In this document: positions 12,201 through 19,965 of the stretch, one piece after another
Numbering within the stretch: position 1 is the first letter of the stretch
Layout of the letters: each line of letters starts with the position of its first letter
Assembly: GCA_964017045.1 (NCBI GenBank)
Contig: OZ024796.1
Location: 19,739,510 to 19,803,509 of the forward strand
Length of the DNA stretch: 64,000 bases
Source of the DNA: Omphiscola glabra
Lineage: Eukaryota > Mollusca > Gastropoda > Lymnaeidae
Direction: 5' to 3'
The notes under the pieces: generated by a model
What the model saw: only the letters and a program-made list of their open reading frames with translations
Database searches by the model: none
Told to the model about the DNA's origin: nothing
Program-made: the position numbers and the translations under genes

Positions 12201-15200
12201 GGAGATCGGAAGCCATCCACCGTACAGCCGCACATCTTTCTCAAGATGTCTCAGGAGATGAGTTCATACGTGTTTGGTGAAGAGTCACATAGGTACATCA
12301 AGGAGGTAAGAGTCACATAGGTACATCGAGGAGGTAAGAGTCACATAGGTACATCGAGGAGGTAAGAGTCACATAGGTACATCAAGGAGGTAAGAGTCAC
12401 ATAGGTACATCAAGGAGGTAAGAGTCACATAGGTACATCAAGGAGGTAAGAGTCACATAGGTACATCGAGGAGGTAAGAGTCACATAGGTACATCAAGGA
12501 GGTAAGAGTCACATAGGTACATCAAGGAGGTAAGAGTCACATAGGTACATCGAGGAGGTAAGAGTCACATAGGTACATCGAGGAGGTAAGAGTCACATAG
12601 GTACATCAATGAGGTAAGAGTCACATAGGTACATCAAGGAGGTAAGAGTCACATAGGTACATCAAGGAGGTAAGAGTCACATAGGTACATCAAGGAGGTA
12701 AGAGTCACATAGGTACATCAAGGAGGTAAGAGTCACATAGGTACATCGAGGAGGTAAGAGTCACATAGGTACATCAAGGAGGTAAGAGTAACATAGGTAC
12801 ATTGAGGAGGTAAGAGTCACATAGGTACATCAAGGAGGTAAGAGTAAGATAGGTACATCAAGGAGGTAAGAGTAACATAGCTACATTGAGGAGGTAAGAG
12901 TAACATAGGTACATCAAGGAGGTAAGAGTCACATAGGTACATCAAGGAGGTAAGAGTCACATAGGTACATCAAGGAGGTAAGAGTCACATAGGTACATCA
13001 AGGAGGTAAGAGTCACATAGGTACATCGAGGAGGTAAGAGTCACATAGGTACATCAAGGAAGTAAGAGTAACATAGGTACATCAAGGAGGTAAGAGTCAC
13101 ATAGGTACATCAAGGAGGTAAGAGTAACATAGGTACATCGAGGAGGTAAGAGTCACATAGGTACATTGAGGAGGTAAGAGTCACATAGGTACATCGAGGA
13201 GGTAAGAGTCACATAGGTACATCAAGGAGGTAAGAGTCACATAGGTACATCAAGGAGGTAAGAGTCACATAGGTTCATCAAGGAGGTAAGAGTAACATAG
13301 GTACATTGAGGAGGTAAGAGTCACATAGGTACATCAAGGAGGTAAGAGTAACATAGGTACATCAAGGAGGTAAGAGTAACAGAGTTATGTCATTGGTTTG
13401 AGAGTTACATAGGAATTTTGAGAGGGAAAAATGTAAAAAAAATTTTTTAACTTTTTATGTTAGTATAAATTATAGTGAACATGTTATGTAAGTACACAAA
13501 TAGACTGAACATGTCATTATGTGTTCCTTTTATATTTAACAGGTTATAATGGGTGTACGTGAGTTATCAGGTGGTACACTGGACTCCCTGTTTGATATGT
13601 TGACATACTGCTGTTACTGTAACCTTCCATTTACCCAGGCCATACTTAAACAGATTATGGTAAGTACATCTGACTTATGGTATGTACATCTGACTTATGG
13701 TATGTACATCTGACTTATGGTATGTACATCTGATTTATGGTATGTACATCTGATTTATGGTATGTACATCTGATTTATGGTATGTACATCTGACTTATGA
13801 TTTGTACTTCTGACTTATGGTATGTACATCTGACTTATGGTGTGTACATCAGAATTATGGTATGAACCTCAATCAGCTACATCTGACTATGGCAGATACT
13901 CCACCACTTAGTCAGCATCATAGTTCAAACTTACTTTATCAATAGTTAAAAATCTGACCAATCACATGATCTTTAGAAACATTTAATTAACAGCTCTACA
14001 GCAATGCTGTTTTCCCATGTACTTTATATGCTGTTTATCTTTTCCCTCCAGTGGCAGTATTCTAACATTGCTTCCAATGAACTGAAGCCAATCTTCTCAC
14101 TCCTGACCAAGATACTGGTAAATAATATAAGCCTGTCACAAAAAACTGATTTTTACATGATAAGACATCAACAGTGTCTACTTTTATCTGCTCATTTTGG
14201 TTATGTAGATATTTATGCCATATTCCAACCTCTATGAGTTATGGTCAAGTTCAGACCAATTATTTCCACATTTTCTACTGTATCCAGACACTTGAGGACC
14301 CCTTGCAAACGATCAGACTGCAGTATGTCATTGATGGCATTTTGGAGGACAATGGAAAGAAATTTGAAGGTCTGACAAGTAAGTCTTTTTTTTTAACTTC
14401 TACATTCTTATCAACTTCTACCATCTCATTCTTGTCAACTTCTACCATCTCATTCTTGTCAACTTCTACCATCTCATTCTTGTCAACTTCTACCATCTCA
14501 TTCTTGTCAACTTCTACCATCTCATTCTTGTCAACTTCTACCATCTCATTTTTGTCAACTTCTACCATCTCGTTCTCGTTAAATGCTACCGTCTCAAGAT
14601 TTTGTTCCCATCCTCTCTTTCCCCCCCCCCAACCCCCCCATGCAGATGTTATAAGGTTGAATCACGTGTCAGACAGTCGGAGGTCCTACCAGTGCATCAA
14701 GTTCCTGGTGGCTCTGATGAGCAAGTCAGCAGTAGCTAAAGACTTTTTACTTAAGACACCATCAAAATGGCAGTGGGCAGTCAACTGGCTCAAGAAGAAG
14801 GTATACATTTGGAAGTGTTTCAATTTTGAGGATGGTAAAAGTATTGTAAGGTTACCTCAGAGTGAGATGCCCCAAAAGAATAAGTTACCTCAGAGTGAGA
14901 TGCCCCAAAAGAATAAGTTACATCAGAGTGAGATGCCCCAAAAGAATAAGTTACCTCAGAGTGAGATGCCCCAAAAGAATAAGTTACCTCAGAGTGAGAT
15001 GCCCCAAAAGAATAAGTTACCTCAGAGTGAGATGCCCCAAAAGAATAAGTTACCTCAGAGTGAGATGCCCCAAAAGAATAAGTTACCTCAGAGTGAGATG
15101 CCCCAAAAGAATAAGTTACCTCAGAGTGAGATGCCCTAAAAGAATAAGTTACCTCAGAGTGAGATGCCCCAAAAGAATAAGTTACCTCAGAGTGAGATGC

Positions 15201-16616
15201 CCCAAAAGAATAAGTTACCTCAGAGTGAGATGCCCCAAAAGAATAAGTTACCTCATGGACATTACTTCAGAGTAAGATAAACCCAAAAATTATGATGCGT
15301 CAAACTAAGATAAACTTGAAGGTTGTGTTAAGATGGTGTACCTTATAACAAGCGTCGTGGTGTTCAAGCAAAGACATTTTACATTATGATAGATCATGAT
15401 ATTTAACATTTTGATCAATTTTTATTTGTTTTTGGATGTACTCCTGAATTTACATAAGTTTTTAAAGTTAGGTTTTTAACAGAAACAATCTTCAATTAAT
15501 AAAGAAGGAAAAAAAATACATTACTGCTTTGTACAAATCAACAACCCGTTATTGGTGGATGGCCTGAACTGTGCTGGATGGCCTGAACTGTGCTGGATGT
15601 CCTCCTGACTTAAATGGTGCTGGATGTCCTCCTCACTTAAACTGAACTGGGTGTCCTCATCTCTAAAGCTAGATGAAGGACTTAGTCAAACCAAAATGTC
15701 AGCAGTTTTTTCTTGTTCCAGATGAGTGACCACAACTATTGGAGTTCAACTTCATCACAAAGTCTTTCAAATGAGGATTCCAATCGCAAGTCTTTCCAGA
15801 GGACTCAGAGTGCTCAGGTTGGTTGTTCAATACATGCCTGGTTTTTTTAGCTATAGTATCTAGGAGTCCATATGCTATAAGGTCCAGACTTTTTCAGATG
15901 TCTTTTGGGGCCCCAGGGTTCACAGAAAACATTTTTTTGCCCACGTAATCAAAAAGGTTGAACAGCACTGCTGTAAGGGATAATACCTAGAGACCTTTAA
16001 TACCCAAAGCTCCCTATTACTCATAGCTCCTGACAACCCCTTAGTACCCACAACCCCTTAATACCTTAGAGTCATCCCTTATACCCACAGACCCTTATAC
16101 CCACAGACCCTTACTTATACCCACAGACCCTTATACCCACAGACCTTTATACCCAGAGACCTTTATACCCACAGACCCTTATACCCACAGACCTTTATAC
16201 CCACAGACCCTTATACCCACAGACCCTTATACCCATAGACCTTTATACCCACAGACCTTTATACCCACAGACCGTTATACCCACAGACCTTTATACCCCC
16301 ACAGACCCTTGATACCTAGAACCTCCTGATACCTACAGGCTAAAATGAGATTTGTCTTTTTCAGTACACTCTCCAGGAGGCTACAGCTTTACTGACAGAG
16401 ATTGAGAATCAGGAGTTCAACAACAACAACATCAGTGATAATGATGTAGATATAAACCTGACGGCATTCACCGGTGCTGACATTAGTGTGACAGCCAACA
16501 TTGGGGTGGACAAACCGTCAGCGAGCACATCGACCGTCAACACCACTTGGACAAATACGGAACAGCAGACGTCTCCACTGGGAAAGACGGAGGACCCCAG
16601 CTTGGACATAGACTAA
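1..16616 (+). CDS. USP9X: USP9X / fat facets ubiquitin-specific protease, C-terminal part (14 exons, 5' partial)
   Basis: Seen: exons 1-219, 2565-2659, 7477-7590, 8612-8711, 9233-9352, 9893-9973, 11073-11181, 12187-12305, 13543-13659, 14052-14117, 14288-14378, 14646-14800, 15722-15817 and 16365-16616 join in one frame into 1734 nt (577 residues plus TAA). Every junction has AG before and GT after, and all phases agree. Known: USP9X is a large (about 2550 residue) deubiquitinase that removes ubiquitin from many substrates in the cytoplasm. The identification rests on the C-terminal block, which I recognise from the vertebrate protein: KWQWAVNWLKKK, then MSDHNYW, SNEDSNRKSFQRT and SAQYTLQEATALL. 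The last residues (LDID) resemble the acidic vertebrate tail. Inferred: the catalytic Cys/His USP domain lies before the window, so this part is the helical C-terminal region, about the last 23% of the protein. It is convergent with the kinase gene downstream. Paralogues (USP24, USP34) are less likely because of the C-terminal match. Confidence 0.93.
843..1540. repeat. 26-bp minisatellite
   Basis: Unit AAGCATTTCTTGAGTTGTTC plus ATCCAT, about 27 copies. A subset of copies at both ends of the array reads TTCCAC in place of ATCCAT, so variant copies cluster. Confidence 0.95.
1826..2095. repeat. G-tract / hairpin minisatellite
   Basis: About six units of 40-50 bp: a run of 6-20 G, CTGGCAAGCTTATTAGTAAG and CATGCGAAA. 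GCTTA-TTAG-TAAGC forms a short hairpin between G runs. Confidence 0.9.
2120..2560. repeat. 24-bp minisatellite before a USP9X exon
   Basis: Unit TCTTGTGATAGATTTGTGAA plus TGAT, about 13 copies, followed by a second copy of its leading edge reaching the acceptor at 2564. The frame SCDRFVND is a by-product of the 24-bp period. Confidence 0.9.
2565..2659 (+). CDS. USP9X: USP9X exon, DEPDYPEMTIQCMQLS
   Basis: Acceptor CTCCAACAG, donor GTAAGT; enters phase 0, leaves two bases (CA) that become Gln with the next exon. It sits between two minisatellites, and the sequence just before the acceptor (about 2456-2560) holds a partial duplicate of the branch and polypyrimidine region. Confidence 0.88.
2670..6810. 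repeat. 4.1 kb satellite of mixed 32- and 54-bp units
   Basis: Each unit carries TACAGCTGTGCTAGGTTACT and GCTAGTTGATTG. Short units (32 bp) run straight on; long units (54 bp) add TTGTAATAACTGGATTCTTT. Close to 100 units, almost identical. Marker variants (GGATTCTGTGTACAG near 4107 and 5502; TTTGTGCAGCTG near 4602, 4930, 5867 and 6600) recur with the same short/long neighbours, so blocks were duplicated. Confidence 0.97.
6937..7245. repeat. 52-bp minisatellite
   Basis: Unit TATGACAATGGCTGCTTCTC, GACAGAAGTATCCTGACCAA, TGTTGTCTCTGA, six copies with few changes. Followed by a degenerate TAGACTTGGTATTTGG repeat up to about 7385. Confidence 0.93.
7477..7590 (+). CDS. USP9X: USP9X exon, SELDEWVTLLDSLMSSCRDA
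   Basis: Acceptor GATTCCGCAG, donor GTTGGT. First base completes a codon and the last two bases (AA) are completed by the next exon to Lys. Encodes a predicted helical segment ending SSEGNEII. Confidence 0.88.
7616..7712. repeat. Short ACACATGAATATAGACAATC repeat
   Basis: Three copies of about 37 bp just after the donor at 7591. The rest of this intron holds the hAT element and TGTGTGAATAATGTCATTAG repeats (about 7965-8050). Confidence 0.8.
8057..8404. mobile_element. Non-autonomous hAT element in a USP9X intron
   Basis: Ends CAGAGGTGGGC and GCCCACCCTTG are imperfect inverted repeats; flanks TATTATGG (8049-8056) and TATTATGT (8405-8412) are an 8-bp target duplication with one mismatch. Interior (GGCCGCATGTGGCCC near one end, ATGCGGCTCC near the other) is AT-rich and non-coding. 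Confidence 0.8.
8612..8711 (+). CDS. USP9X: USP9X exon, PFILECPSKEVRVMFCKLLE
   Basis: Acceptor CATTCCAG, donor GTAAGT. One base completes Lys, then 33 codons. The KPFILEC-type block is a conserved part of the USP9X C-terminal region as I remember it. Confidence 0.9.
8750..9045. repeat. 24-bp minisatellite
   Basis: Unit TTCAAAGTTTGAATAATTGA plus CCTT, about 12 copies, starting about 40 nt after a donor. Confidence 0.9.
9233..9352 (+). CDS. USP9X: USP9X exon, THPNLNTLLENLLSLLDKDA
   Basis: Acceptor CTATTTCAG, donor GTAAGT; exactly 40 codons, phase 0 at both ends, ends FLTIRSYIQM. Confidence 0.9.
9437..9865. repeat. Degenerate TCTCTTACAACATAAT minisatellite
   Basis: Units of about 20-45 bp based on AATATCTCTTACAACATAAT and TACCCTAATATATCATACG, more diverged than other arrays here. 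Confidence 0.8.
9893..9973 (+). CDS. USP9X: USP9X exon, GTKACAHMFGRNGFQRLVIF
   Basis: Acceptor AAAATTTTAG, donor GTAAGT; 27 codons, phase 0 at both ends. The last codons (GNGNG) and the donor are repeated many times in the intron that follows. Confidence 0.88.
9961..10159. repeat. Donor-derived minisatellite GGTAATGGGGTAAGTGG
   Basis: Begins inside the exon ending at 9973 and includes its donor. Copies recur at 10881-10925, on the far side of the inserted element 10160-10879. Confidence 0.85.
10160..10879. mobile_element. Repeat element with CAGAYCTGGTTA termini inserted in a minisatellite
   Basis: CAGATCTGGTTA at the left end and the reverse complement of CAGACCTGGTTA at the right end. The flanking sequence on both sides is the same GGTAATGGGGTAAGTGG minisatellite, and TGGTAA occurs at both borders (10154-10159, 10880-10885). 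Interior carries a smaller tandem array (10498-10655, about 37 bp, ATGCATACCTGCAAAACACC). No transposase seen. Confidence 0.55.
11073..11181 (+). CDS. USP9X: USP9X exon, DSGRRWSSIQAREFAHLHTA
   Basis: Acceptor TATGATTCAG, donor GTCAGT; 36 codons plus one base. The exon end TATCAGACCCATG with its donor is the unit of the minisatellite that fills the next intron. Confidence 0.88.
11165..12060. repeat. Donor-derived 30-bp minisatellite
   Basis: Unit TATCAGACCCATGGTCAGTA plus ATTGTTAGCC; the first copy is the exon end at 11181 with its own donor. A longer block (with GTGCCTATGAGTAGTATAAG and a TTTTTTTCC variant) recurs several times as a higher-order unit. Followed by CCATACTACAG repeats to about 12140. 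Confidence 0.92.
12187..12305 (+). CDS. USP9X: USP9X exon, DPGEFGDRKPSTVQPHIFLK
   Basis: Acceptor TATCTGCTTAG, donor GTAAGA. Two bases complete Asp, then 39 codons ending EESHRYIKE. The last 25 coding bases plus GTA form the 28-bp unit of the following array. Confidence 0.88.
12281..13382. repeat. Donor-derived 28-bp minisatellite
   Basis: Unit AGAGTCACATAGGTACATCA plus AGGAGGTA, about 39 copies. The first 25 bases are coding (exon end 12305) and each copy keeps an AGGAG-GTAAGA donor. Confidence 0.97.
13543..13659 (+). CDS. USP9X: USP9X exon, VIMGVRELSGGTLDSLFDML
   Basis: Acceptor TATTTAACAG, donor GTAAGT; 39 codons, phase 0 at both ends, ends FTQAILKQIM. Confidence 0.9.
13654..13870. repeat. 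20-bp minisatellite starting at a donor
   Basis: Unit TTATGGTATGTACATCTGAC, about 10 copies; the first is TTATG of the exon end plus GTAAGTACATCTGAC of the intron start. Confidence 0.92.
14052..14117 (+). CDS. USP9X: USP9X exon, WQYSNIASNELKPIFSLLTK
   Basis: Acceptor TCCCTCCAG, donor GTAAAT; 22 codons, phase 0 at both ends. Confidence 0.88.
14288..14378 (+). CDS. USP9X: USP9X exon, TLEDPLQTIRLQYVIDGILE
   Basis: Acceptor CTGTATCCAG, donor GTAAGT; 30 codons plus one base, ends DNGKKFEGLT. Confidence 0.9.
14396..14580. repeat. 24-bp minisatellite
   Basis: Unit AACTTCTACCATCTCATTCT plus TGTC, seven to eight copies. Confidence 0.92.
14646..14800 (+). CDS. USP9X: USP9X exon, VIRLNHVSDSRRSYQCIKFL
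   Basis: Acceptor CCCCCATGCAG, donor GTATAC. Two bases complete Asn, then 51 codons ending KWQWAVNWLKKK, the most diagnostic USP9X block in the window. Confidence 0.93.
14845..15262. repeat. 33-bp minisatellite
   Basis: Unit GTTACCTCAGAGTGAGATGC plus CCCAAAAGAATAA, about 12 copies. 33 bp keeps open frames (PQSEMPQKNKL), which are not coding: they lie between two well-supported exons. Confidence 0.95.
15722..15817 (+). CDS. USP9X: USP9X exon, MSDHNYWSSTSSQSLSNEDS
   Basis: Acceptor CTTGTTCCAG, donor GTTGGT; 32 codons, phase 0. The run NRKSFQRTQSAQ matches my memory of the vertebrate C terminus. Ser-rich, likely unstructured. Confidence 0.92.
15880..15972. mobile_element. Worn hAT-type terminus in a USP9X intron
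   Basis: GGTTGAACAGCACTG at the right end is the inverse of a CAGTGCTGTTCAACC-type hAT terminus, with GGGGCCCC and TGCCCACG inside as in many hAT ends. No target duplication located. Confidence 0.35.
16060..16320. repeat. 16-bp minisatellite TTATACCCACAGACC
   Basis: About 15 copies between the last two USP9X exons; CCCACAG resembles an acceptor but the true one is at 16363-16364. Confidence 0.9.
16365..16616 (+). CDS. USP9X: USP9X terminal exon and stop codon
   Basis: Acceptor TCTTTTTCAG; 83 codons then TAA at 16614-16616. Begins YTLQEATALLTEIE; the rest is an Asn/Ser/Thr-rich, probably disordered tail ending in acidic DPSLDID. Confidence 0.92.
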   Translation, partial: YTLQEATALLTEIENQEFNNNNISDNDVDINLTAFTGADISVTANIGVDKPSASTSTVNTTWTNTEQQTSPLGKTEDPSLDID

Positions 16617-18981
16617 ACATATAGAAGATTGGACATAGACTTAACATATAGAAGAGACAAGATTGGACATAGACTAAACATAGAGAAGATACAAGTTTAG
16701 AGACAGATTGAACATTTTATTCAAATAAAAGTGTACACAGATGTAAATTTATATTTCCTTTTGCTGCTGTTAGATCAGAGAAATGATGTGTCTGATGTGA
16801 TGACATAATGGATCATGTCATCTGATTAGTCACTGTCAGGTCAGCTGATAAGATGATATATAAGGTCAGCTTACTTGTGGTGGAAAATTCATAGCTTTGC
16901 ATATCTTTTATGCCTGTTTATTGGAGCACGAACAGTTTGTGTCCTGGCAACATGAAAAGCAATTCAGTCATAGTCATAGACATAACAAGTTTGAAGAATC
17001 TTTCACAGAAAAACTCAGTGAAAATCCTGGATCCACTTAAATTACATTCAACTTCAAGAGATCAGAGTTTTAAAAGACGTAAATTTAAAAAGCATAGAGG
17101 GTTTTGGGATTTATAACAAAACAGAGGGGTTTTAGATTTGTAACAAAATAAAAGGTTTTAGATATATGAACAAAAAATGGTTTTGTAAATGAATGTTATG
17201 ACTACAGAGAGGGTTGGAGATGTGCAAATGTTAAAGTTAAAACATGCCATTTTGCAGATTTTAATTATTTTTTTTTTAATTCTCTCTGTGTGGGGAGTGC
17301 AGTGTTCTGATAAATCTATAAATGATTCAGAACTCTCTTTTTGATGAAGTGATGGAAAGTTAGAGAAGATGTTTTAGCTTGTATAAGTTTAGCTCATCAA
17401 ACTTTCAACTATTTTAAAAACTCTTCTTGTACCTGGATCAAGTGTACTCGGTACCCGGATCAAATGCACTCAGTACCCGGATCAAGTGCACTCAGTACCC
17501 GGATCAAGTGTACTCAGTAAATACTGAGGCAAAGTTATGGACCTTGTCTATTTTTACATGTCAAAGAGCTTACAAATCCCTGTGCAATTCTCCCTGCTTG
17601 TTATGTAAATATTTTTACTGTTTGCTAGAAATAAAACAAATGGTTTTTTTAGAGGCTCTTTATCTGATCATAAATGTGTGCAGATGTGCTGACTAATTTA
17701 GTCCATAAATGTGTGCAGATGTGATGAGTAATTTAGTCCATAAATGTGTGCAGATGTGCTGACTGATTTTAATTGTAAATGACATTTACTGTTGTCACTT
17801 GTTTCAACTGAACAGTTGTTATACAGCAGTTGGTACCAACAAGGAGTTTAGAGGAAAGTTTATAGTAAGGTAGTTCCTTGTCATGTGACCATGACATAAG
17901 GAAGGGAGGTGACCTACTGCACAAGGGGAGACTACTTTGTGACGACCCCTTGTTCCAAGTATTTGAAACACTGCGCTACTCTATGCCATATGTAATCATG
18001 ATATGCAGTTAATGTCAACCATTTTGTCCTGTCATAATCTTGATTATATAAATATAGAATATACATAAATCAAACATGTCATATAAAAAATATGATTAAA
18101 AAATTTATGCAGTAAACAATGAGGCACACATTTTCATGTGGAATTGTTAGTTTTAGTGAGTTGTGGCCCTTATTTTTGTTTTACACCTAGAACTCTTATT
18201 GATATTGGTAGCATTACAATTCCAATAGACAGATATTTATCAACATTAAATAGACACACAGATTTATTAACTTTGCAACAACACACAGATTTATTAACAT
18301 TACCATAGACACACAGATTTATTAACATACAATAGACACACACAGATTTATTCAATATAAACTTGAACTAAATGTTATAATTAAATAAATCAATGATATA
18401 AAAAAATTAATGTTTAACAATAAAACTTTTTATCTTGAAATGATTTTGTTTTTAAAATAACTTTTTAAAAAAATGTCAGTTTCATGGAATCAGAATCCAT
18501 GCCCCACTCCGACCACCCTCAGTCACAATGCAGGCTTCTTAACCAATAAACAACATTTGAAACATAATTAAAGAAGTATTTGTGACATCAAAGAAATTCT
18601 GGTACAGTGTTATAGCCGGACATAATGAGAGAATTGAACTGGTTCAGTGTTATTGCCAGACATAAAGAGATAATTGAACTGTTACATAGAGAATTGAGTA
18701 ACTTGATTCTACTCACTGAAAAACGAAAGAATGAACAGAAAGGGCTTATTTCTGTGTAAAGGTTTTATTCATCCACACATGACTGGTATGAAGGAGAGAC
18801 ACAAAGTTCCCACCATCAGTAAAAACTGTGCAGGTGTTATTAACCTTTTTATTGAGCACCACACCTGCTTTTAAAACTATTTTTATTATAGTATAGCTAG
18901 TGAATTAGTTAGACGGAGTGTGACCATGTTTTGATGTTATAAGCCAGCCGCAAGTTAAGCCTTGTGCACTTGCACCAGGCC
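16617..18981 (+). promoter_or_regulatory. USP9X 3' UTR and downstream flank with polyadenylation signals
   Basis: No further coding sequence. The segment spanning the stop codon (TTGGACATAGACTAAACATA) recurs twice more just after it, up to about 16684. AATAAA hexamers lie at 16724-16729 and 17147-17152, and another near 17630, so the first is the likely main cleavage signal. Short tandem repeats at 17428-17520 (22 bp, GTACCCGGATCAAGTG) and about 18240-18350 (CACACAGATTTATTAA). Confidence 0.5.
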
Positions 18982-19965
18982 CAGTGGCGTAGCTAGGGTT
19001 GGGTGTCACCCGGTGCGGTAAACTCATTGTGTCATCCCCTACCCCGTCTTCCACGACTGATTTCTTCTTGTTAAAACAATTTTTGAGTATAACAATGACA
19101 AGAAAAAATACAACTTAATTAAAGGTCAGGAGTTAAATGTATTTAAGAACTGCAATAAAGTTAAGTTTTAGTTATTTTTACATTAAATTTACTTTATTTA
19201 ACATTTTCCTTTCCTGGACTTCAAATCTGCAAACCTGTCAATCACTTGATCAAAATCAATTACCTTCACCGTATCACTTTCAAATGATATTAGAGCCAGA
19301 TCAGAAGGCCTCGTCTCTCCATGGTGGATCGTAAATAGTTCTTGATAAGCCTTCCTTTTGTAAAGCTCCGCTCACATGAAGCCACAGACACACAGATCGT
19401 AAGAAACAATTGAAGGCTTCGCAAGATTATTTGAAGAGATTCTAGGAAGTCCCATTCAGCTATGAATTTCAAAACATCAAATACTGACTAATCCATGACT
19501 TTTTGAAATTCAGTAGCAGCTGCCTGTAGGTGTGTCTTCTAAGCCTTGGTATTTATTTTAAAAGTTCATCTTCTGAAAATACATCATAGAAAGAGGTTCA
19601 TCTTGGAACGGACATGAATAACTCTTTTTCCCCATGCTGCTGGTAGACTCTTGGGTTGAACAGTCCAAAACATATCTGCTACTTCATTGATCGCTGATAA
19701 TCTGATTTGGGGTTTAGAATGAAAGTAACCAATACACTCCACTATCTCCTTTCTTAAACCTTAATCTTCTCTCTAATGAAATTCCATATTGGTCTGATTT
19801 TAAAAGTAACTTTTCAATAGCATGTTCCACCAAATGACAGCGCTTCTCGTGCAGAAACAATCTTAAGGCCTCCAGGTTGGTCACCACTTTGTCAAGAGTG
19901 AAGCCTTTAGTCTGCAGATTCTGCTGTGTAAGATTAACTTCATCAAGTAGATCAGCCCAAAGTTA
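18982..19965 (-). pseudogene. Decayed hAT transposase (ZMYM1-like) with terminal repeat
   Basis: CAGTGGCGTAGCTAGG at 18982 is a typical hAT end. On the minus strand about 19910-19840 reads LEALRLFLHEKRCHLVEHAI in one frame and 19472-19290 reads TICVSVASCERSFTKGRLIK and NYLRST, the conserved hAT C-terminal dimerisation block. Frames change and stops interrupt, so it is dead. The other terminus was not found, so the upper boundary is approximate. Confidence 0.75.

Noticed and set aside
14174..15275. 321- and 137-codon frames through USP9X exons and introns
   Set aside because: They run through two minisatellites and out of the true splice sites; only 14288-14378 and 14646-14800 are supported.
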